64,000 bases of DNA from JBQCHF01 sp051954955 (GCA_051954955.1 JBQCHF010000208.1:21146-85145), one strand, 5' to 3'. Counted from the first letter of the stretch, positions 52,486 to 61,110 are shown. Numbers and translations: made by a program. Notes: a model not told the origin generated them from the sequence alone.

Positions 52486-52812
52486 TCAGCGCTCCACGCG
52501 CAGCTCGCCGAGCTCGGACCAGTCCGTGCCGGGCACCTCGAAGTTCACGATGCTCGGGGTCTGCACGAGGTACTGCGGCAGCTCCCGCTGCGCCTGCGCG
52601 AAGTGCTCGGACTGCACGTGCTTCCCGCCGGCGTCGCCGTCGCGGAAGGCCTCGACCAGCACGTACTCCTGCGGGTCGTCCACGCTGCGGGACCAGTCGA
52701 ACCACAGGCAGCCCTCCTCCGCCCGGGTCGCCTCGGTGAAGGACTTGGAGATCTGCGTCCAGTTGTCCGCGTGCTCGGGCAGCACGAGGAACTTGGCGGT
52801 GATGAAGATCAT
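52486..52812 (-). CDS. Antibiotic biosynthesis monooxygenase-like (ABM) protein
   Basis: This 108-residue dimeric alpha/beta-barrel protein is of the quinol monooxygenase type. The start at ATG 52812 gives MIFITAKFLVLPEHADNW, the usual beginning of this family, and lies right behind GAGGAAG. An upstream ATG adds 12 unrelated residues. Conserved parts are EEGCLWFDWSRSVDDPQEYV and VEAFRDGDAGGKHV. Members oxidise quinols or aldehyde-like compounds without cofactors. It is encoded beside, and in the same direction as, the regulator of the amidohydrolase operon. Confidence 0.83.
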   Translation of the reverse strand: MIFITAKFLVLPEHADNWTQISKSFTEATRAEEGCLWFDWSRSVDDPQEYVLVEAFRDGDAGGKHVQSEHFAQAQRELPQYLVQTPSIVNFEVPGTDWSELGELRVER

Positions 52813-52947
52813 TTCTTCCTCGCTCAGGACAAGGCCGTTGGTCGGCATGAGAGGTGATGCAGGAGGGATGGCGCGGATTCAAGCACAGGAGTCACGACGT
52901 GCGGGTGATCGGAGGGCCCGATGGAACCGGGCCACGGCACTGCCCGC

Positions 52948-54366
52948 TCAGGGAACCGTGATGCCGTACTGGGCGATCTTCCGGTAGAGCGTCGCCCGCC
53001 CGATGCCCAGCTCGCTCGCGGCCCGCACCACGGTGGCGCCCGGCTCGGTGAGGCACCGGACGATCTCGTCCCGCTCCAGCGTCTCCAGCCGGGTGAGTCG
53101 CCGAGTGCCGTCGCTGAACACCTCCGGGGACAGGTGCCGGGCGTCGACCAGCTCGGCCCGGGCGGCCGCCTCGCGGACGACCTGCCGCAGCTGCTTGACG
53201 TTCTCGGGCCAGTGGTAGGCCGACAGCGCCCGTGATGCCGCCGTCGTGAAACCGACCTCGCGTCGGCGCTCCTGCCGGGCGAAGAGTGCCGCCAGCGGCA
53301 GGACGTCCTCCGGACGCATCCGCAGCGGCGGCAGCTCCACCACGGTGTCCACCAGCTCGGCCAGGGGCTCCGGGATCGAGGCGTAGTCCGCGGCGGTGAG
53401 CACGAACGGCTGCGGGCCGCCGTCGGTCCGCCGGGCGCCGGCCAGCGTCGTGGACAGGTCTCCAGCCGCCCACGCCGGCAGGGTGTCGACCTCGGAGACG
53501 GTGACGCAGGTGCCCTCGCGCAGCTCGGGCGTCCACAGGGCCAGCCAGGCGTCGATCTCGTCGCCGGCAGGGGGACGGGCGTTGAGCAGCCGCTCCCGGC
53601 GGGTGGCGGCCTGACGGGCCAGCTGCACCAGGGCACGCTTGCCGGCCCCGCGCTCGCCGGTGACGGCCACCACGCGCCCGGCCCCCAGCGCCGCCCGCGC
53701 GCTGGCCAGGGCCTCCCGCCAGCCGCGGGAGGTGCAGGGGTCCTCGCTGTCAGGGGCTGCCGGCGCCACCACGCGGAAGACCTCTCCGCGCGGGGCCGGG
53801 TGGGCACGGCGCCCGCTGCTGCGCACCAGCATGAGCGCGGAGGTGTTGCCGGCCGCGGACTGGGCCAGGGCGAGCAGCAGGTCCAGGGAGGAGTCTGCCC
53901 AGGTCGTCAGGTTGACGGTGCCGGCCACCTCCCCGGTCGCCGGGTCCATCACAGGGGCTGCGGCGCAGCTGTAACCCTGCAGCGCCTCGCAGTAGTGCTC
54001 CCCGGCCCGGACGAGCGCCGGTGCGCGGTCGGCCAGCGACAGGCCGAGCCCGTTCGTTCCGGCCTCGCGCTCGCTGTAGTGGAAGCCGGGCGCCAGGTGC
54101 ACCGCGTCGAGGGAGCGCAGGATGGCGTGGTCGTTGCACAGCCGCGCGAGCACGAGGCCGTCCCGGTCGGCGACCATGAGGCTGACCGGCTCGTTGGCGA
54201 GGGTGCGCTGCAGGGCGCTGAGGACCTGGGTGCCGCACTCGTAGAGCAGCGAACCGGTGTCGACGGCGCCGCTGAACGTGGGATCGACCCGCTCGAGCGG
54301 CACGCCGTAGTGCTCGCTGCGCAGCCAGGAGGCCTGCAGGCGGGGCGGCGCGGGGGACAGCTGCAC
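52948..54366 (-). CDS. GAF / degenerate AAA+ / Fis-type transcriptional activator (AcoR/MimR-like)
   Basis: This 472-residue regulator has an N-terminal GAF-like sensor (about 50-190). A central NtrC-type AAA+ domain follows (about 215-400, Walker A GERGAGKRA near 236). A C-terminal Fis helix-turn-helix (VVRAASELGIGRATLYRKIA) ends the protein. The AAA+ part lacks the GAFTGA loop needed to contact sigma-54, and its Walker B reads VSEVD instead of FLDE. It therefore probably works with sigma-70-type polymerase, as is known for relatives in actinobacteria. It is divergent from the amidohydrolase operon and most likely activates it through the TGTCTC-N5-GAGACA site at 54484-54500. Confidence 0.87.
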   Translation of the reverse strand: MQLSPAPPRLQASWLRSEHYGVPLERVDPTFSGAVDTGSLLYECGTQVLSALQRTLANEPVSLMVADRDGLVLARLCNDHAILRSLDAVHLAPGFHYSEREAGTNGLGLSLADRAPALVRAGEHYCEALQGYSCAAAPVMDPATGEVAGTVNLTTWADSSLDLLLALAQSAAGNTSALMLVRSSGRRAHPAPRGEVFRVVAPAAPDSEDPCTSRGWREALASARAALGAGRVVAVTGERGAGKRALVQLARQAATRRERLLNARPPAGDEIDAWLALWTPELREGTCVTVSEVDTLPAWAAGDLSTTLAGARRTDGGPQPFVLTAADYASIPEPLAELVDTVVELPPLRMRPEDVLPLAALFARQERRREVGFTTAASRALSAYHWPENVKQLRQVVREAAARAELVDARHLSPEVFSDGTRRLTRLETLERDEIVRCLTEPGATVVRAASELGIGRATLYRKIAQYGITVP

Positions 54367-54483
54367 GCGGGGCTCCAGACGCGGTGGGGCGTGCGCTTCA
54401 GGCTACATGCCGCTGCCGCTGAGTCAATGGTCCGTGGTGCTTCCCACCGTCGTGCATCGGCGGCCACCCTTTGCTGCGCGCAC

Positions 54484-54500
54484 TGTCTCGAAGTGAGACA
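54484..54500. promoter_or_regulatory. Inverted repeat TGTCTC-N5-GAGACA, putative activator site
   Basis: This is a perfect 6-5-6 inverted repeat in the divergent region between the Fis-type activator and the amidohydrolase operon. Its centre lies about 42-47 bases upstream of the -10 candidate TAACGT, a position suited to activation. Confidence 0.65.
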
Positions 54501-54533
54501 CCCGGTGCCTGTCGCGGTCAGGCTGCGGCTGCC

Positions 54534-54539
54534 TAACGT
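54534..54539 (+). promoter_or_regulatory. -10 candidate of the amidohydrolase operon
   Basis: TAACGT lies 43 bases before the ATG. The -35 region (54510-54516) is poor, which is expected for an activator-dependent promoter. Confidence 0.4.
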
Positions 54540-54582
54540 CCCTGCAACCACCCCTGACGAAACCACGCTCGCGGAGGACCGC

Positions 54583-55629
54583 ATGTACAGCAAGGACGGC
54601 GAGAACTACTTCATCGTGGATGCGCACATCGCGCTCTGGGACGCCCGCCCCGAGAACCAGCTCAACATCCACGGCAAGCAGTTCATCGACTGCTTCTACG
54701 ACTACCACCGCAACCTCAGCCCCGAGTCCGAGGTCTGGCCGTACGAGGACTACCTCTACTACAGCCAGCGGCTGATGAAGGACCTGTTCGAGGACGGCTA
54801 CGTCGACCACGCGATCTTCCAGCCTGCCTACCTGTTCGAGTTCTACCGCAACGGTTTCGGCCAGGCGGCGGAGGCGTCGGCGCTCGCCAAGGCACACCCG
54901 GACAAGCTGACCTACAACCACTACTGGGACCCGCGCAACGAGCAGCGCGGGCTGGAGCAGCTGCGCCGGGACGCCGAGGAGTACGACCTCAAGGGCGTCA
55001 AGCTCTACACAGCGGAGTGGCACGGCGACTCGCGCGGCTGGAAGCTCGACGATCCGTGGTCCTACAAGTACTTCGAGCTCGCCCAGGAGCTCGGCATCAA
55101 GAACATCCACATCCACAAGGGCCCCACCATCCGCCCGCTGGACCGCGACGCGTTCGACGTCGCCGACGTCGACAAGGTGGCCACCGACTTCACCGAGCTC
55201 AACTTCGTCATCGAGCACGTGGGCCTGCCGCGGCTGGAGGACTTCTGCTGGATCGCCACCCAGGAGCCGAACGTGCACGCCGGCCTCGCGGTCGCGATGC
55301 CGTTCATCCACACCCGGCCGCGCTACTTCGCCCAGATCATCGGCGAGCTCCTCTACTGGATCGGCGAGGACCGCATCCAGTTCTCCAGCGACTACGCGAT
55401 CTGGACGCCCAAGTGGCTCATCGAGAAGTTCGTGGACTTCCAGATCCCTGAGGACATGACCGAGTACGCGCCGCTCACCACGGCGCAGAAGAAGAAGATC
55501 CTCGGTCTCAACGCCGCGGCCATGTACGACATCCCGGTGCCCGCCGAGCTGCAGGTCGAGCCGGTGCCCGCTCCCACCGGCGTCCCGGTCCAGCCCGAGC
55601 AGCCGGCCGTCGCGGTGGCCTCCTCGTGA
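54583..55629 (+). CDS. Amidohydrolase family 2 protein of prm/mim-type clusters
   Basis: This 348-residue TIM-barrel amidohydrolase is of the type found after propane/acetone monooxygenase genes. The first metal motif reads VDAHIALWD, in which the second histidine of the usual DxHxH is missing. Later ligand regions are IHIHKGPTI, FVIEHVGLPR and SSDYAIWTPKW. The C-terminal 30 residues are Pro/Val-rich and probably disordered. GGAGG sits five bases before ATG 54583. Its role in such clusters is not established; involvement in monooxygenase maturation has been suggested by gene linkage only. The stop overlaps the next start (GTGA). Confidence 0.85.
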   Translation: MYSKDGENYFIVDAHIALWDARPENQLNIHGKQFIDCFYDYHRNLSPESEVWPYEDYLYYSQRLMKDLFEDGYVDHAIFQPAYLFEFYRNGFGQAAEASALAKAHPDKLTYNHYWDPRNEQRGLEQLRRDAEEYDLKGVKLYTAEWHGDSRGWKLDDPWSYKYFELAQELGIKNIHIHKGPTIRPLDRDAFDVADVDKVATDFTELNFVIEHVGLPRLEDFCWIATQEPNVHAGLAVAMPFIHTRPRYFAQIIGELLYWIGEDRIQFSSDYAIWTPKWLIEKFVDFQIPEDMTEYAPLTTAQKKKILGLNAAAMYDIPVPAELQVEPVPAPTGVPVQPEQPAVAVASS

Positions 55630-56471
55630 GCGCTGCCACCATCGCGGAGCCGACCGCGCTCGAGGCGGCGGCGCGGCGGGCCCTGGACGCCGTCATCGAC
55701 CCCGAGCTGGACGAGCCGATCACCGCCCTCGGCTTCGTCCGCTCGCTCGAGGTCCGTGGCCACGACGCAGGCGTGGACGACCGGTTCGACGTGCTGGTCC
55801 ACCTGCGCCTGCCCACCTCGTTCTGCTCGCCGAACTTCGCCTACCTCATGGCCTCGGACGCCAAGGACGCCCTGAGCGGGCTGTCCGGTGTCGGGACGGT
55901 GGTGGTGGAGCTCGACGACCACCACGACTCGGACCTGATCAACCGGGGGCTGGCCGCCGACGCCGGCTACCTCGGCACCTTCGGGCACGAGGCGGAGAAG
56001 TCGCTGGACGAGCTGCGGCTCACCTTCAGGCGCAAGGCGCACACGGCCGCGATGGAGCGGGCGCTCACCGCCCTGTTGCGGGCGGATCCCGAGCTGCGCG
56101 AGGAGGAGCTGCACGGCGTCACGCTCGCCGATCTGCCCGACGTCGCGACCACGCACGCGCTGCTGCGCCGCCGGCAGGCGCTGGGCCTGCCCGTCGACGG
56201 CGGGCAGCCCGTCCTGGTCGACGACACCGGGCAGCCCTACCCGCCCGAGCAGGTGCCGCTGCGCCTGCGCATGGCCCGCTCGGTGCGCATCTCCATCGAC
56301 GGCAACGCGCACTTCTGCCGCGGGCTGCTGCGTACCCGCTACCCGGAGTCGGCGCAGGACCAATCCCCGTGCGGGCACGGGGACACCGACGCCACCGATG
56401 TCGTCGATGTCATCCCTGGCGCGGCCACGGCCGGCCACGCCCTCCTACCCCTCGAGGTGACCTCAGCATGA
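55626..56471 (+). CDS. DUF59 / iron-sulfur-assembly-like protein of prm/mim-type clusters
   Basis: This 281-residue protein starts with a MIP18/DUF59-type domain (about 15-120): ARRALDAVIDPELDEPITAL, VLVHLRLPTSFCSPNFAYLM and a conserved cysteine in SFCSPNF. The rest is specific to this family. DUF59 proteins assist Fe-S or di-iron enzyme maturation. In propane and acetone monooxygenase clusters it lies between the amidohydrolase and alcohol dehydrogenase genes, exactly as here. It overlaps both neighbours by 4 nt. A C-terminal Cys/His pair (SPCGHGDTD) is notable. Confidence 0.82.
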   Translation: MSAATIAEPTALEAAARRALDAVIDPELDEPITALGFVRSLEVRGHDAGVDDRFDVLVHLRLPTSFCSPNFAYLMASDAKDALSGLSGVGTVVVELDDHHDSDLINRGLAADAGYLGTFGHEAEKSLDELRLTFRRKAHTAAMERALTALLRADPELREEELHGVTLADLPDVATTHALLRRRQALGLPVDGGQPVLVDDTGQPYPPEQVPLRLRMARSVRISIDGNAHFCRGLLRTRYPESAQDQSPCGHGDTDATDVVDVIPGAATAGHALLPLEVTSA

Positions 56472-57493
56472 GAGCAGTCCAGGTCGTCGGCTACCACCAG
56501 CCGCTGCAGCTGACCGACGTCCCCGAGCCGCAGGTGACCGGGCCCTTCGACGTCGTGGTGAAGATCGGGGGAGCAGGCGTCTGCCGCACCGACCTGCACA
56601 TCCTCGAGGGCCAGTGGGCCGAGAAGTCCGGGGTGGCGCTGCCGTACACGATCGGCCACGAGAACGCCGGCTGGGTCAGCGCCGTGGGCAGCGCGGTCAC
56701 CAACGTCCGCGAGGGCGACAAGGTGATCGTGCACCCGCTCATCACCTGCGGGCTGTGCCGCGCGTGCCGGTTCGGTGACGACGTGCACTGCGAGAACTCG
56801 CGGTTCCCCGGCATCGACACCGACGGCGGCTACGCGGACTACCTGAAGACCTCGGCCCGCAGCGTGGTGCGGATCGACGACTCGCTCGAGCCGTCGGACG
56901 TCGCCGCGCTCGCCGACGCCGGCCTCACGGCGTATCACGCGGCGGCCAAGGCGGCCCGGCGGCTGCGAGCCGGCGACCGGTGCGTGGTGATCGGCGCCGG
57001 GGGCCTGGGCCACATCGGCATCCAGGTGCTCAAGGCGATCAGCCCGGCCGAGATCATCGTGGTCGACCGCAACCCGGACGCGGTCAAGCTCGCGACGGCG
57101 ATCGGGGCGGACCACGGCGTCGTGGCGGACGGCTCGCACGTGGACCGGGTGCTCGAGCTGACCGACGGCAAGGGAGCCGAGGCCGTCATCGACTTCGTCG
57201 GCGAGGGCGGGTCGACCGCGGAGGGCGTCCGCATGCTGCGCCGCGCCGGCGACTACCACGTGGTGGGCTACGGCGAGAACATCGACGTCCCGACGATCGA
57301 CATCATCTCCACCGAGATCAACTTCATCGGCAACCTGGTCGGCTCCTACAACGACCTGGTCGAGCTCATGGCGCTGGCCGCCCGCAAGGCGGTCACGCTG
57401 CACACCGGCAAGTACCCGCTGGACCAGTTCCAGGAGGCGATCGACGACCTGGATGCGGGCCGGGTCCGGGGGCGTGCCATCCTCGTCCCCTGA
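56468..57493 (+). CDS. Zinc-dependent NAD(P)+ alcohol dehydrogenase
   Basis: This 341-residue medium-chain dehydrogenase has catalytic zinc ligands Cys39 (GVCRTDLH), His64 and Glu65 (GHENAG) plus a second GHEN-side residue. The structural zinc cysteines are at 94, 97, 100 and 108. The Rossmann motif is VVIGAGGLGHIGIQV, with the acidic VVDRN after it, indicating NAD+. In prm/mim-type clusters the homologous enzyme oxidises 2-propanol or a related alcohol from the monooxygenase reaction. ATG 56468 overlaps the DUF59 stop (ATGA). Two overlapping hairpins follow the gene. The missing monooxygenase makes the actual substrate uncertain. Confidence 0.9.
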   Translation: MRAVQVVGYHQPLQLTDVPEPQVTGPFDVVVKIGGAGVCRTDLHILEGQWAEKSGVALPYTIGHENAGWVSAVGSAVTNVREGDKVIVHPLITCGLCRACRFGDDVHCENSRFPGIDTDGGYADYLKTSARSVVRIDDSLEPSDVAALADAGLTAYHAAAKAARRLRAGDRCVVIGAGGLGHIGIQVLKAISPAEIIVVDRNPDAVKLATAIGADHGVVADGSHVDRVLELTDGKGAEAVIDFVGEGGSTAEGVRMLRRAGDYHVVGYGENIDVPTIDIISTEINFIGNLVGSYNDLVELMALAARKAVTLHTGKYPLDQFQEAIDDLDAGRVRGRAILVP

Positions 57494-57522
57494 CCGGCGC
57501 CGCCGCCGGGACCCTCCGCACC

Positions 57523-57574
57523 GGACGCCTCCGGGCGCAGGGCCCGCCCGGAGGCGTCCGGGCGGGCCCTGCGC
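57523..57574 (+). terminator. Two overlapping, mutually exclusive hairpins (terminator or attenuator)
   Basis: Hairpin I pairs 57523-57537 with 57545-57559 (15 bp, 7-nt loop). Hairpin II pairs 57535-57550 with 57559-57574 (16 bp, 8-nt loop). Both are perfect but share 57535-57559, so only one can form at a time. They lie 30 bases after the dehydrogenase and about 85 bases before ppsR. Confidence 0.7.
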
Positions 57575-57658
57575 GCCGTCGGCATAGCCGTCGGCACGGC
57601 AGGGCAGATTCGGACCGGGTGCCACGACGGCGTGGCACGGACGACGGGACGGCATGGC

Positions 57659-58627
57659 GTGACGGACGGCAGCGTGCGGGCTGGCGAGCCGGCGGGCGAG
57701 TCTGCCGCCGACTTCCCCGTCGTGCCCGTCTTCTTCCTCTCGGACAGCACCGGGATCAGCGCCGAGACGATGGGCAACGCCCTGCTCATCCAGTTCCCGC
57801 ACCTGCGGTTCGAACGTCGCCTGATCCCGTTCATCTCCTCGGTGGAGGACGCCGAGCAGGTGGTCCGCGAGCTCGACGAGGCCGGCGAGGGGCCGGTCAC
57901 GCCGCTGGCCTTCACCACCGCGGCCACCGACGAGATCCGCCGGGTCCTGCACACCTCGAAGGTCCCGATCATCGACTTCTTCGAGATGCACATCGGCCGG
58001 GTCGAGTCGATCCTCGGCGTCCAGGGCGCGCGGGTGGCCGCCCGGCTGCACGGGGTCGGCGACGTCAAGCGCTACAACACCCGGATGCAGGCGGTCGAGT
58101 ACGCCATCGAGCACGACGACGGCCAGAGCCTGCGGGCGCTGGACAAGGCCGACGTCGTCCTGGTGGCGCCGTCGCGGTGCGGCAAGACCCCCACCACGAT
58201 GTACCTCGCCCTGCAGCACGGGCTGTTCGTGGCCAACTACCCGCTGCTGGACGAGGACCTGGCCGAGTCCGACCTGCCGCGCCCGCTGCGCGGCATGCGG
58301 GAGCGCTGCTTCGGCATCACCACGACGCCGGCCCGGTTGAGCCAGGTGCGCCAGGAGCGCCGTCCGGGATCCAAGTACGCCTCCCTGGAGCAGTGCACCT
58401 ACGAGCTGCGGCGGGCCGCAGCCCTGTTCCGCACCCACCGGGTGCCGATGGTCGACTCCTCGACCAAGTCGGTGGAGGAGATGGCAGCGGTCATCCTCCA
58501 GACCCTGCGCGCGGCCTCCCGTTCGCTCGGGTCCGCCTCCCTGGGCACCACCTCGCTGAGCTACCTCTCTGGCCACCCCGCGGGCAGCAACCGCACCCCT
58601 CGCACCGGACCGAAAGGCGGAGCATGA
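57659..58627 (+). CDS. ppsR: PEP synthase regulatory protein (bifunctional kinase/phosphorylase, DUF299)
   Basis: This 322-residue protein (from GTG 57659) regulates PEP synthase by ADP-dependent phosphorylation and Pi-dependent dephosphorylation of a threonine. The N-terminus has VFFLSDSTGISAETMGNALL, the family opening. The nucleotide loop is APSRCGKTPTTMYLA, near residue 170, and VDSSTKSVEEMAA closes the domain. GTG 57632 is an alternative start without a better ribosome site. The last 35 residues are a Ser/Gly/Pro-rich tail. The stop overlaps ppsA (ATGA), so regulator and target are co-translated. Confidence 0.92.
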   Translation: MTDGSVRAGEPAGESAADFPVVPVFFLSDSTGISAETMGNALLIQFPHLRFERRLIPFISSVEDAEQVVRELDEAGEGPVTPLAFTTAATDEIRRVLHTSKVPIIDFFEMHIGRVESILGVQGARVAARLHGVGDVKRYNTRMQAVEYAIEHDDGQSLRALDKADVVLVAPSRCGKTPTTMYLALQHGLFVANYPLLDEDLAESDLPRPLRGMRERCFGITTTPARLSQVRQERRPGSKYASLEQCTYELRRAAALFRTHRVPMVDSSTKSVEEMAAVILQTLRAASRSLGSASLGTTSLSYLSGHPAGSNRTPRTGPKGGA

Positions 58628-61110
58628 GCGTGAACGTCAGGCCCTTCAGTGAGCTGGGGCTCGCCGACCTGGAGCAGGTGGGTGGGAAGAACTCCTCGCT
58701 GGGGGAGATGATCCGCGAGCTGTCCGGGCTGGGGGTGCGGGTGCCGGACGGGTTCGCGACCACGGCCGAGGCCTACCGCCGGTTCCTCGGGCAGACCGGG
58801 CTGGCGGACACGATCGCCGCGCAGCTGGCCGAGCTGGACCCCGACGACGTCACGGCCCTGGCAGCGGTGGGCAAGCGGATCCGCGCCTCGATCGTGGAGC
58901 AGCCGTTCCCCGCGGACCTGGAGTCCGACATCCGGTCGGCCTACGAGCAGCTGGCGGGCGGCGACGAGGAGGTCTCCTTCGCGGTGCGTTCGTCCGCCAC
59001 CGCCGAGGACCTGCCGGACGCCTCGTTCGCCGGGCAGCAGGAGACGTTCCTCAACATCCGTGGCATCGACGCGGTGCTGCACGCGATCCGCGAGGTGTTC
59101 GCCTCGCTCTACAACGACCGGGCGATCGCCTATCGGGTGCACCACAAGTTCGCGCACGAGACGGTCGCGCTGTCGGCCGGTGTGCAGCGGATGGTCCGCT
59201 CGGACCTGGGTGCCTCCGGGGTCATGTTCACCATGGACACCGAGTCCGGCTTCGACCAGGCCGTGTTCGTCACCTCCTCCTACGGCCTAGGTGAGGCCGT
59301 GGTGCAGGGCGCGGTGAACCCGGACGAGTTCTATGTCTACAAGCCGGCGCTGCGCGCGGGGCGGCCGGCCGTGCTCAAGCGGGGCGTGGGCGCCAAGGCG
59401 ATCAAGATGGTCTACACCGACGACGCGACGGTGGGGCGCACCACCGAGTTCGTCGACGTGCCGGAGGCCGACCGGCACCTGCTCTCGCTGACCGACGCCG
59501 AGGTGGAGGAGCTGGCCCGTCAGGCGCTCACCATCGAGGAGCACTACGGCCGCTCGATGGACATCGAGTGGGGCAAGGACGGCGTCGACGGCCAGCTCTA
59601 CATCCTGCAGGCGCGCCCGGAGACGGTGCAGTCCCGCCAGGCCGCCGGGTCGATCGTCCGCCACCGCCTGTCCGAGCGCGGCGAGGTCCTGGTGGAGGGC
59701 CGCGCGATCGGGCAGCGCATCGGCGCGGGCAAGGTGCGCGTGCTGGAGTCGATCGACCAGATGGCCTCGTTCGGGCAGGGCGAGGTCCTGGTAGCGGACA
59801 TGACCGACCCCGACTGGGAGCCGATCATGAAGCGGGCCAGCGCGATCGTCACCAACCGCGGCGGGCGCACCTGCCACGCGGCGATCATCGCCCGCGAGCT
59901 GGGCATCCCCGCCGTCGTCGGCACCGGCAACGCCAGCCGGTCGCTGCGCGACGGGCAGGAGGTCACCGTCTCCTGCGCCGAGGGCGACACCGGGTTCGTC
60001 TACTCCGGCCAGCTGGGCTTCGAGGTGGAGGAGACCCGGCTGGACACCATGCCGGAGATCCCGGTCGGGATCATGATGAACGTCGGCACCCCGGACCAGG
60101 CGTTCGCGTTCTCCCGCCTGCCGAATGCCGGCGTCGGCCTGGCCCGGTTGGAGTTCATCATCAACCGGCAGATCGGCATCCACCCCAAGGCGCTGCTGGA
60201 CCACCCGGACCTGCCCGAGACGGTGCGCGAGCAGGTCGACGAGATGATCGCCGCCTACCCCAGCCCCCGCGAGTACTTCGTGCAGCGGGTCGCCGAGGGC
60301 GTGGCCACGATCGCGGCCGCGTTCGCCCCCAACCCGGTCATCGTGCGGATGTCGGACTTCAAGTCCAACGAGTACGCCAGCCTGGTGGGCGGGGAGATCT
60401 ACGAGCCGCACGAGGAGAACCCGATGATCGGCTACCGGGGCGCGTCCCGGTACCTGTCCGAGGAGTTCGCCGAGTGCTTCGCGATGGAGTGCGAGGCGCT
60501 GCGGCACGTGCGCACCGAGATGGGCCTGAGCAACGTCAAGATCATGATCCCGTTCGTGCGCACGCTGGCCGAGGCGCAGGGCGTCATCGACCTGCTCGCC
60601 CAGCACGGGCTGCGCCGCGGCGAGGACGACCTGCAGGTCATCATGATGTGCGAGGTGCCCTCCAACGCGGTGCTGGCCGAGGAGTTCCTGGACCACTTCG
60701 ACGGTTTCTCCATCGGCTCCAACGACCTCACCCAGCTCCCCCTCGGCCTGGACCGCGACTCCGGGCTGGTCGCCGCCGGCTTCGACGAGCGCGACCCGGC
60801 GGTGCGCAAGCTGATGAGCCAGGCCATCGCCGCGGCCAAGGCCCGGGGCAAGTACGTCGGCATCTGCGGCCAGGGCCCGAGCGACCACCCGGACCTGGCC
60901 CAGTGGCTGCTCGAGCAGGGCATCGACACGCTCTCGCTCAACCCGGACACCGTCGTGGACACCTGGCAGATGCTCGCCGGCGCCGGCGCCGGCGCCGAGC
61001 GGGAGTCCAGAGCCGAGCTCCTCAGCCGGTCGGACCGGCGGCCTCGGGTCGCCGGTCCGCCGGGGAGCTCTGGCCCATCTCGGTCCAGACCTCGGTCAGC
61101 TCGGCGATGA
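58624..61110 (+). CDS. ppsA: Phosphoenolpyruvate synthase with extended C-terminus
   Basis: This enzyme of 828 residues converts pyruvate and ATP to PEP, AMP and phosphate, a gluconeogenic step. The ATP-grasp domain spans about 15-340 (EQVGGKNSSLGEMIREL, SSATAEDLPDASFAGQQ). The phosphohistidine domain is near 400-470 with His418 in GGRTCHAAIIARELGIP, and the PEP-binding barrel is near 490-785 with GSNDLTQLPLGLDRDSG. Homology should end around SLNPDTVVDTWQMLAG, near residue 792. The frame then continues for about 35 Ser/Arg-rich residues and overlaps the convergent NTF2-like gene by 89 bp. The stop may have been lost. The upstream ppsR regulates the neighbouring phosphohistidine threonine. Confidence 0.93.
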   Translation: MSVNVRPFSELGLADLEQVGGKNSSLGEMIRELSGLGVRVPDGFATTAEAYRRFLGQTGLADTIAAQLAELDPDDVTALAAVGKRIRASIVEQPFPADLESDIRSAYEQLAGGDEEVSFAVRSSATAEDLPDASFAGQQETFLNIRGIDAVLHAIREVFASLYNDRAIAYRVHHKFAHETVALSAGVQRMVRSDLGASGVMFTMDTESGFDQAVFVTSSYGLGEAVVQGAVNPDEFYVYKPALRAGRPAVLKRGVGAKAIKMVYTDDATVGRTTEFVDVPEADRHLLSLTDAEVEELARQALTIEEHYGRSMDIEWGKDGVDGQLYILQARPETVQSRQAAGSIVRHRLSERGEVLVEGRAIGQRIGAGKVRVLESIDQMASFGQGEVLVADMTDPDWEPIMKRASAIVTNRGGRTCHAAIIARELGIPAVVGTGNASRSLRDGQEVTVSCAEGDTGFVYSGQLGFEVEETRLDTMPEIPVGIMMNVGTPDQAFAFSRLPNAGVGLARLEFIINRQIGIHPKALLDHPDLPETVREQVDEMIAAYPSPREYFVQRVAEGVATIAAAFAPNPVIVRMSDFKSNEYASLVGGEIYEPHEENPMIGYRGASRYLSEEFAECFAMECEALRHVRTEMGLSNVKIMIPFVRTLAEAQGVIDLLAQHGLRRGEDDLQVIMMCEVPSNAVLAEEFLDHFDGFSIGSNDLTQLPLGLDRDSGLVAAGFDERDPAVRKLMSQAIAAAKARGKYVGICGQGPSDHPDLAQWLLEQGIDTLSLNPDTVVDTWQMLAGAGAGAERESRAELLSRSDRRPRVAGPPGSSGPSRSRPRSARR

